Origin: Nerophis ophidion
Taxonomy: Eukaryota > Chordata > Actinopteri > Syngnathiformes > Syngnathidae
Direction of reading: 5' to 3'
DNA: 64,000 nt
Assembly (NCBI RefSeq): GCF_033978795.1
Contig: NC_084618.1
Span: 2,119,562 to 2,183,561, forward strand
The position numbers and the translations under genes were made by a program. Position 1 is the stretch's first letter. Each line of letters opens with the position of its first letter. Positions 49,701-61,700 of this stretch are shown in pieces. The notes below the pieces were generated by a model. That model was not told the DNA's origin. It ran no database searches and worked only from the letters and a program-made list of their open reading frames with translations.

Positions 49701-52700
49701 CTCGTAGAACATCATCTTCTGTGCACACAACACAATATCAACCTCGTAGAACATCATCTTCTATGCACACAACACAAGCTCAACCTCATAGAACATCATC
49801 TTCTGTGCACACAACACAATATCAACCTCGTAGAACATCATCTTCTATGCACACAACACAAGCTCAACCTCGTAGAACATCATCTTCTGTGCACACAACA
49901 CAATCTCAACCTCGTAGAACATCATCTTCTGTGCACACAACACAAGCTCAACCTCGTAGAACATCATCTTCTGTGCACACAACACAATCTCAACCTCGTA
50001 GAACATCATCTTCTGTGCACACAACACAAGCTCAACCTCGTAGAACATCATCTTCTGTGCACACAACACAAGCTCAACCTCGTAGAACATCATCTTCTGT
50101 GCACACAACACAATGTCAACCTCGTAGAACATCATCTTCTGTGCACACAACACAAGCTCAACCTCGTAGAACATCATCTTCTGTGCACACAACACAAGCT
50201 CAACCTCGTAGAACATCATCTTCTGACCACACAACACAAGCTCAACCTCTTAGAACATCATCTTCTGTGCACACAACACAAGCTCAACCTCGTAGAACAT
50301 CATCTTCTATGCACACAACACAAGCTCAACCTCGTAGAACATCTTCTTCTGTGCACACAACACAATCTCAACCTCGTAGAACATCATCTTCTGTGCACAC
50401 AACACAATCTCAACCTCGTAGAACATCATCTTCTGTGCACACAACACAATCCCAACCTCGTAGAACATCATCTTCTGTGCACACAACACAATCTCAACCT
50501 CGTGGAACATCATCTTCTGTGCACACAACACAAGCTCAACCTCATAGAACATCATCTTCTGTGCACACAACACAATGTCAACCTCGTAGAACATCATCTT
50601 CTGTGCACACAACACAAGCTCAACCTCGTAGAACATCATCTTCTGTGCACACAACACAATCTCAACCTCGTAGAACATCATCTTCTGTGCACACAACACA
50701 ATCTCAACCTCATAGAACATCATCTTCTGTGCACACAACACAAGCTCAACCTCGTAGAACATCTTCTGTGCACACAACACAAGCTCAACCTCGTAGAACA
50801 TCATCTTCTGTGCACACAACACAAGCTCAACCTCGTAGAACATCATCTTCTGTGCACACAACACAAGCTCAACCTCGTAGAACATCATCTTCTGTGCACA
50901 CAACACAAGCTCAACCTCGTAGAACATCATCTTCTGTGCACACAACACAAGCTCAACCTCGTAGAACATCATCTTCTGTGCACACAACACAATGTCAACC
51001 TCGTAGAACATCATCTTCTGTGCACACAACACAATCTCAACCTCGTTGAACATCATCTTCTGTGCACACAACACAAGCTCAACCTCGTAGAACATCATCT
51101 TCTGTGCACACAACACAATCTCAACCTCGTTGAACATCATCTTCTGTGCACACAACACAATGTCAACCTCATAGAACATCATCTTCTGTGCACACAACAC
51201 AATCTCAACCTCGTAGAACATCATCTTCTGTGCACACAACACAAGCTCAACCTCATAGAACATCATCTTCTGTGCACACAACACAAGCTCAACCTCGTAG
51301 AACATCTTCTGTGCACACAACACAAGCTCAACCTCGTAGAACATCATCTTCTGTGCACACAACACAAGCTCAACCTCGTAGAACATCATCTTCTGTGCAC
51401 ACAACACAAGCTCAACCTCGTAGAACATCATCTTCTGTGCACACAACACAAGCTCAACCTCGTAGAACATCATCTTCTGTGCACACAACACAAGCTCAAC
51501 CTCGTAGAACATCATCTTCTGTGCACACAACACAATGTCAACCTCGTAGAACATCATCTTCTGTGCACACAACACAATCTCAACCTCGTTGAACATCATC
51601 TTCTGTGCACACAACACAAGCTCAACCTCGTAGAACATCATCTTCTGTGCACACAACACAATCTCAACCTCGTTGAACATCATCTTCTGTGCACACAACA
51701 CAATGTCAACCTCATAGAACATCATCTTCTGTGCACACAACACAATCTCAACCTCGTAGAACATCATCTTCTGTGCACACAACACAAGCTCAACCTCATA
51801 GAACATCATCTTTTGTGCACACAACACAATGTCAACCTCGTAGAACATCATCTTCTGTGCACACAACACAAGCTCAACCTCTTAGAACATCATCTTCTAT
51901 GCACACAACACAAGCTCAACCTCGTAGAACATCATCTTCTGTGCACACAACACAATATCAACCTCGTAAAACATCATCTTCTATGCACACAACACAAGCT
52001 CAACCTCATAGAACATCATCTTCTGTGCACACAACACAATATCAACCTCGTAGAACATCATCTTCTATGCACACAACACAAGCTCAACCTCGTAGAACAT
52101 CATCTTCTGTGCACACAACACAATCTCAACCTCGTAGAACATCATCTTCTGTGCACACAACACAAGCTCAACCTCGTAGAACATCATCTTCTGTGCACAC
52201 AACACAAGCTCAACCTCGTAGAACATCATCTTCTGTGCACACAACACAAGCTCAACCTCGTAGAACATCATCTTCTGTGCACACAACACAATGTCAACCT
52301 CGTAGAACATCATCTTCTGTGCACACAACACAAGCTCAACCTCGTAGAACATCATCTTCTGTGCACACAACACAAGCTCAACCTCGTAGAACATCATCTT
52401 CTGACCACACAACACAAGCTCAACCTCTTAGAACATCATCTTCTGTGCACACAACACAAGCTCAACCTCGTAGAACATCATCTTCTATGCACACAACACA
52501 AGCTCAACCTCGTAGAACATCATCTTCTGTGCACACAACACAATCTCAACCTCGTAGAACATCATCTTCTGTGCACACAACACAATCTCAACCTCGTAGA
52601 ACATCATCTTCTGTGCACACAACACAATCCCAACCTCGTAGAACATCATCTTCTGTGCACACAACACAATCTCAACCTCGTGGAACATCATCTTCTGTGC

Positions 52701-55700
52701 ACACAACACAAGCTCAACCTCATAGAACATCATCTTCTGTGCACACAACACAATGTCAACCTCGTAGAACATCATCTTCTGTGCACACAACACAAGCTCA
52801 ACCTCGTAGAACATCATCTTCTGTGCACACAACACAATCTCAACCTCGTAGAACATCATCTTCTGTGCACACAACACAATCTCAACCTCATAGAACATCA
52901 TCTTCTGTGCACACAACACAAGCTCAACCTCATAGAACATCATCTTCTGTGCACACAACACAATGTCAACCTCGTAGAACATCATCTTCTGTGCACACAA
53001 CACAAGCTCAACCTCGTAGAACATCATCTTCTGTGCACACAACACAATCTCAACCTCGTAGAACATCATCTTCTGTGCACACAACACAATCTCAACCTCA
53101 TAGAACATCATCTTCTGTGCACACAACACAATCTCAACCTCGTGGAACATCATCTTCTGTGCACACAACACAAGCTCAACCTCATAGAACATCATCTTCT
53201 GTGCACACAACACAATGTCAACCTCGTAGAACATCATCTTCTGTGCACACAACACAAGCTCAACCTCGTAGAACATCATCTTCTGTGCACACAACACAAT
53301 CTCAACCTCGTAGAACATCATCTTCTGTGCACACAACACAATCTCAACCTCGTGGAACATCATCTTCTGTGCACACAACACAAGCTCAACCTCATAGAAC
53401 ATCATCTTCTGTGCACACAACACAATGTCAACCTCGTAGAACATCATCTTCTGTGCACACAACACAAGCTCAACCTCGTAGAACATCATCTTCTGTGCAC
53501 ACAACACAAGCTCAACCTCGTAGAACATCATCTTCTGTGCACACAACACAAGCTCAACCTCGTAGAACATCATCTTCTGTGCACACAACACAAGCTCAAC
53601 CTCGTAGAACATCATCTTCTGTGCACACAACACAAGCTCAACCTCGTAGAACATCATCTTCTGTGCACACAACACAAGCTCAACCTCGTAGAACATCATC
53701 TTCTGTGCACACAACACAATGTCAACCTCGTAGAACATCATCTTCTGTGCACACAACACAATCTCAACCTCGTTGAACATCATCTTCTGTGCACACAACA
53801 CAAGCTCAACCTCGTAGAACATCATCTTCTGTGCACACAACACAATCTCAACCTCGTTGAACATCATCTTCTGTGCACACAACACAATGTCAACCTCATA
53901 GAACATCATCTTCTGTGCACACAACACAATCTCAACCTCGTAGAACATCATCTTCTGTGCACACAACACAAGCTCAACCTCATAGAACATCATCTTCTGT
54001 GCACACAACACAATGTCAACCTCGTAGAACATCATCTTCTGTGCACACAACACAAGCTCAACCTCTTAGAACATCATCTTCTATGCACACAACACAAGCT
54101 CAACCTCGTAGAACATCATCTTCTGTGCACACAACACAATATCAACCTCGTAGAACATCATCTTCTATGCACACAACACAAGCTCAACCTCATAGAACAT
54201 CATCTTCTGTGCACACAACACAATATCAACCTCGTAGAACATCATCTTCTATGCACACAACACAAGCTCAACCTCGTAGAACATCATTTTCTGTGCACAC
54301 AACACAATCTCAACCTCGTAGAACATCATCTTCTGTGCACACAACACAAGCTCAACCTCGTAGAACATCATCTTCTGTGCACACAACACAAGCTCAACCT
54401 CGTAGAACATCATCTTCTGTGCACACAACACAAGCTCAACCTCGTAGAACATCATCTTCTGTGCACACAACACAATGTCAACCTCGTAGAACATCATCTT
54501 CTGTGCACACAACACAAGCTCAACCTCGTAGAACATCATCTTCTGTGCACACAACACAAGCTCAACCTCTTAGAACATCATCTTCTGTGCACACAACACA
54601 AGCTCAACCTCGTAGAACATCATCTTCTATGCACACAACACAAGCTCAACCTCGTAGAACATCATCTTCTGTGCACACAACACAATCTCAACCTCGTAGA
54701 ACATCATCTTCTGTGCACACAACACAATCTCAACCTCGTAGAACATCATCTTCTGTGCACACAACACAATCCCAACCTCGTAGAACATCATCTTCTGTGC
54801 ACACAACACAATCTCAACCTCGTGGAACATCATCTTCTGTGCACACAACACAAGCTCAACCTCATAGAACATCATCTTCTGTGCACACAACACAATGTCA
54901 ACCTCGTAGAACATCATCTTCTGTGCACACAACACAAGCTCAACCTCGTAGAACATCATCTTCTGTGCACACAACACAATCTCAACCTCGTAGAACATCA
55001 TCTTCTGTGCACACAACACAATCTCAACCTCATAGAACATCATCTTCTGTGCACACAACACAAGCTCAACCTCATAGAACATCATCTTCTGTGCACACAA
55101 CACAATGTCAACCTCGTAGAACATCATCTTCTGTGCACACAACACAAGCTCAACCTCGTAGAACATCATCTTCTGTGCACACAACACAATCTCAACCTCG
55201 TAGAACATCATCTTCTGTGCACACAACACAATCTCAACCTCATAGAACATCATCTTCTGTGCACACAACACAATCTCAACCTCGTGGAACATCATCTTCT
55301 GTGCACACAACACAAGCTCAACCTCATAGAACATCATCTTCTGTGCACACAACACAATGTCAACCTCGTAGAACATCATCTTCTGTGCACACAACACAAG
55401 CTCAACCTCGTAGAACATCATCTTCTGTGCACACAACACAATCTCAACCTCGTAGAACATCATCTTCTGTGCACACAACACAATCTCAACCTCGTGGAAC
55501 ATCATCTTCTGTGCACACAACACAAGCTCAACCTCATAGAACATCATCTTCTGTGCACACAACACAATGTCAACCTCGTAGAACATCATCTTCTGTGCAC
55601 ACAACACAAGCTCAACCTCGTAGAACATCATCTTCTGTGCACACAACACAAGCTCAACCTCGTAGAACATCATCTTCTGTGCACACAACACAAGCTCAAC

Positions 55701-58700
55701 CTCGTAGAACATCATCTTCTGTGCACACAACACAAGCTCAACCTCGTAGAACATCATCTTCTGTGCACACAACACAAGCTCAACCTCGTAGAACATCATC
55801 TTCTGTGCACACAACACAAGCTCAACCTCGTAGAACATCATCTTCTGTGCACACAACACAATGTCAACCTCGTAGAACATCATCTTCTGTGCACACAACA
55901 CAATCTCAACCTCGTTGAACATCATCTTCTGTGCACACAACACAAGCTCAACCTCGTAGAACATCATCTTCTGTGCACACAACACAATCTCAACCTCGTT
56001 GAACATCATCTTCTGTGCACACAACACAATGTCAACCTCATAGAACATCATCTTCTGTGCACACAACACAATCTCAACCTCGTAGAACATCATCTTCTGT
56101 GCACACAACACAAGCTCAACCTCATAGAACATCATCTTCTGTGCACACAACACAATGTCAACCTCGTAGAACATCATCTTCTGTGCACACAACACAAGCT
56201 CAACCTCTTAGAACATCATCTTCTATGCACACAACACAAGCTCAACCTCGTAGAACATCATCTTCTGTGCACACAACACAATATCAACCTCGTAGAACAT
56301 CATCTTCTATGCACACAACACAAGCTCAACCTCATAGAACATCATCTTCTGTGCACACAACACAATATCAACCTCGTAGAACATCATCTTCTATGCACAC
56401 AACACAAGCTCAACCTCGTAGAACATCATCTTCTGTGCACACAACACAATCTCAACCTCGTAGAACATCATCTTCTGTGCACACAACACAAGCTCAACCT
56501 CGTAGAACATCATCTTCTGTGCACACAACACAAGCTCAACCTCGTAGAACATCATCTTCTGTGCACACAACACAAGCTCAACCTCGTAGAACATCATCTT
56601 CTGTGCACACAACACAATGTCAACCTCGTAGAACATCATCTTCTGTGCACATAACATAAGCTCAACCTCGTAGAACATCATCTTCTGTGCACACAACACA
56701 AGCTCAACCTCGTAGAACATCATCTTCTGACCACACAACACAAGCTCAACCTCTTAGAACATCATCTTCTGTGCACACAACACAAGCTCAACCTCGTAGA
56801 ACATCATCTTCTATGCACACAACACAAGCTCAACCTCGTAGAACATCATCTTCTGTGCACACAACACAATCTCAACCTCGTAGAACATCATCTTCTGTGC
56901 ACACAACACAATCTCAACCTCGTAGAACATCATCTTCTGTGCACACAACACAATCCCAACCTCGTAGAACATCATCTTCTGTGCACACAACACAATCTCA
57001 ACCTCGTGGAACATCATCTTCTGTGCACACAACACAAGCTCAACCTCATAGAACATCATCTTCTGTGCACACAACACAATGTCAACCTCGTAGAACATCA
57101 TCTTCTGTGCACACAACACAAGCTCAACCTCGTAGAACATCATCTTCTGTGCACACAACACAATCTCAACCTCGTAGAACATCATCTTCTGTGCACACAA
57201 CACAATCTCAACCTCATAGAACATCATCTTCTGTGCACACAACACAAGCTCAACCTCATAGAACATCATCTTCTGTGCACACAACACAATGTCAACCTCG
57301 TAGAACATCATCTTCTGTGCACACAACACAAGCTCAACCTCGTAGAACATCATCTTCTGTGCACACAACACAATCTCAACCTCGTAGAACATCATCTTCT
57401 GTGCACACAACACAATCTCAACCTCATAGAACATCATCTTCTGTGCACACAACACAAGCTCAACCTCATAGAACATCATCTTCTGTGCACACAACACAAT
57501 GTCAACCTCGTAGAACATCATCTTCTGTGCACACAACACAAGCTCAACCTCGTAGAACATCATCTTCTGTGCACACAACACAATCTCAACCTCGTAGAAC
57601 ATCATCTTCTGTGCACACAACACAATCTCAACCTCGTGGAACATCATCTTCTGTGCACACAACACAAGCTCAACCTCATAGAACATCATCTTCTGTGCAC
57701 ACAACACAATGTCAACCTCGTAGAACATCATCTTCTGTGCACACAACACAAGCTCAACCTCGTAGAACATCATCTTCTGTGCACACAACACAATCTCAAC
57801 CTCGTAGAACATCATCTTCTGTGCACACAACACAATCTCAACCTCGTGGAACATCATCTTCTGTGCACACAACACAAGCTCAACCTCATAGAACATCATC
57901 TTCTGTGCACACAACACAATGTCAACCTCGTAGAACATCATCTTCTGTGCACACAACACAAGCTCAACCTCGTAGAACATCATCTTCTGTGCACACAACA
58001 CAAGTTCAACCAGGGCTGGACACTTCTACACTTTCACTGCTCGCCATTGTTATAATAATTATGTATAACTGATCACACACTGCTTATGCTTAAAGGTCCT
58101 TGCTGTAGTTAGTATCTATTGTGCTGAAGTTGTACTTTTCTATCTGTGCAAAGGGACATTGTCTCATATCAGTGTTTGTGTCCGGACCTGCTGACTGCCA
58201 AGGGTGAACATGGAGTACCGTAACGCAGACAAAGCAGAGACAGGGCGATATCACGAGCGTCAGCACATTTGCATTTCTGAATAATAATATATTGTGTCTA
58301 ACTGGGACCTCCCAAATAAATAGAGGAGAACGTGGAGCTGTACCTTAGAGCGTAGGTATGAACTGTAACTAAGAGCACAGCCCAATCTTTTAAATTATAT
58401 ATTAAGTTGAGTTTTGGTAGCAAAATAAATACAAAGAAGTGAATAATCGAAACAATGGTGATTATTATTTCTGGCATAATGGTCCAGCCCGAACATGAAG
58501 GACCGCTAAGGGATTCTGCTGACCTTGCGGTAGTCCAGCGTGCAGAGCGGCTTATCTCCGCCGCTGCAGATCTCCCACAGGGTGGCGCCAAAGCCCCACT
58601 TGTCCGTGGCCAAACTCAGGTCGGGCGGGTTTCCGATGCATTCAGGCGGCACCCAGGGGATCCGCTCCACCAGAACTGCGGGACACGAGCGGGAGATGAG

Positions 58701-61700
58701 CCGGGAGAAGGTCGGCGGGCGCGCGAGTGTGCTCACCTTCTTGAGGAAGCACGCTGACGCCGATGCCGGGGTCGCTGAGCTTGACGAAGGGCAGGCTGCC
58801 CGTCTTGCGGTCCTCCTTCCGGATCACCAGGACGTTCTTGGCGCACACGTGACCGTGGACCACGTTCTTGTCCTCCTGAGAGACCACACGTCAGTCACCT
58901 AAAAAAACCCCAAGCTGGCACCGGGACCACTGACCAGGTAGTGCATGGCCCAGGCCAGCTGCTTGGCCACCTCCAGCTTCCACACGATGTTGATGCTGCC
59001 CTTGTTCTTCTTCAAGTAGGTGTCCAGGGAGCCGAACCTGCCGTGCTCTTGGACCGTCATGTCTGAAAGACACGCTCCACTCAGCAAATCACCTCATCCA
59101 GACCCCACCGACGTTTAGACTTACTCTCGTCGCCGCAAACGCAGACGCCGTAGTTGAGGAGCAGGTGCTTGTGGGAAAGCTGACTCATCATGCTCGCGGC
59201 TTCGAAGAAGGACTGCAGAAGGACAGAGAACACATCATCAGTCGGTACTCGCGTCAGGGCTGCATGTATTTAGTAGAGTTCCCACACGGAACACATGGCG
59301 TGACGGACTGAGCGTCGTTTTAAGGCTTCCCGGCAAAACAGGTAAAAAGACCGAGACAAGGCTGTGTGCCGCCATGGTTCAGTACAGAAATATGGAATGG
59401 GGCTACAAGTTGTGAGGACTATTAATTAGCTGTCTCACCCCCAAATCCTCCACACGACACCCGCGCTCTGGACAGGCTAACTTCCTCCAACCTCCAAAGA
59501 CAAAGCACCAACTATGGGGGACCGGGCATTCTGCTCCATGCCTGTGGAACGCTCTACCTGACCACCTGAGGGCACCACAGACTGTGGATTCTTTTAAAAA
59601 AGGCTTAAAAATCCTTCTTTTTACAAAAGGCTTTTTTTAGATATATGTGTGCTAGTTCTAGCTATTAGGCTGTTCTAGTTGTATTTATTTTTTTACTCAT
59701 TATTTTACTTGTTGGGGGCAGCTATTTGTTGTTTTAGCTTTGTTTTGTTTTTGTGTTTTTTTAAATGCACTGTAGCACTTTGAAGTTGTTTGCTCAATTA
59801 AAGTGCTTTTACAAATAAAATCTATTATTATTATTATTATTATTATTATTGTCCCTATCCCATATTGTTCCCATGTCAGCAACATTTGTACTTCCAAACA
59901 CTGTAAAACACACAGAAATAAGGTATGCCATATTCCAATTACAAAATAGTCAAGAAAGAAATGCATCAAAACAAATGTGCTAGCTTGATGCTAAGTTACA
60001 TTGCATATTCCTTTCACATGCTACTGATTAGCATTAGTGATTTTACAAAATGTGTCCATGAAAACTACAACCAAGATGTACGTTACCCTCAAACAGCTGG
60101 TGTGCAGTAAGGAGTGAGTGCAACACTTACGGGATAAACACTTTGTCGGGCGCAACCAAAGACACATCTGGCACATTCAACTTGCTGGCAAAGAGCAGCG
60201 GTGTCATATTGTTCACTTCCGGTATTGGATGGCAGCGAAATCGACACGATACCAGCAGGAGTCATGCATGCTTGTATTATTGTGTAGTGTTGAATTTGAG
60301 AAAACCTGTTTATTAGTGAACGTCTAAGAGCGGACTTATGCTGTCTTTAAGCTGAAGTGGAGTGGCAACAGCCCGTGGTCACATTAATTTATTAAGTTAA
60401 GCTCGTGACGCAGTAAGTGGAATGATGCGGACAAGTTTGTTACTGGATACTTTACAAAACGCTCGTTCCTATGTATGTGTAAATAATATGGAACTATAAC
60501 TATTTGATACTTGCTTATGTTAACTAATGTTACACTGCAATATTGTTCAATAATTATTATGTACGTCTAACTAGTGGGCTATTGTGTGCTGAGCTGCTGT
60601 GTAGCTGCTTGCTCCAGTAGCCTATAGCCTAGCATGTTTACCTTTTGTAAGTGACTTTAGTAAAGTAGAATAAATTGTGGGTTTATTGAAGGACATTTAG
60701 GTGTTAACTGGCTGTCCAGCTTTGCACAAGTAAACACTCTGCTTGCATCGCACATGATATCACACACAAGTATACACGCTGCAGGAATTCTTGTATCGCA
60801 CATGATGTCACACACAAGTAAACACTCTGCAGGGCTGCCTGTATCACACACAAGTAAACACATTGCAGAACTGCCTGTGTCGCACATGATATCACACATA
60901 CAAGTAAACAAGCTGCAGGACTGTGTATATCGCACATGATATCACACATACAAGTAAACAAGTTGCAGAACTGTATATACCACACATGATATCACACACA
61001 AGTAAACACACTGCAGGAATGCATGTACAGCACATGATATCACACACACACAAGTAAACGCTCTGCAGGACTGCTTGTATCGCACAAGATATCACACACA
61101 AGTAAACACTATGCAGGACTGCTTGTATCACACACAAGTAAACACTCTGCAGGACTGCTTGTATCGCATATGATATCACACACACAAGTAAACACTCTGC
61201 AGGCCTGCGTGTATCGCACATGATATCACACACAAAAGTAAACACTCTGCAGGACTGCTTGTATTGCACATGATATCACACACAAAAGTAAACACTCTGC
61301 AGGACTGCGTGTACTGCACATGATATCACACACACACACACACAAGTAAACAAGCTGCAGGACTGCTTGTATCGCACAAGATATCACACGCAAGTAAACA
61401 CTATGCAGGACTGCTTGTATCACACACAAGCAAACACTCTGCAGGACTGCTTGTATCACACACAAGTAAACACTCTGCAGGACTGCTTGTATCACACACA
61501 AGTAAACACTCTGCAGGACTGCTTGTATCACACACAAGTAAACACTCTGCAGGGACTGCTTGTATTGCACATGATATCACACAAACAAGTAAACACACTC
61601 CAAGACTGCGTGTGTCGCACATGATATCACACATACAAGTAAGCAAGCTGCAGGACTGTATATATCGCACATGACATCACACACAAGTAAACACACTGCA

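Noticed and set aside
48369..56654. An 8.3 kb + strand open frame of 2761 codons (repeating HHLLCTQHKLNLVE)
   Set aside because: It is the antisense of the 42 bp jak2-derived array. Several frames are open because the unit is 42 bp with few stops. There is no independent start, domain or variation pattern of a coding gene.
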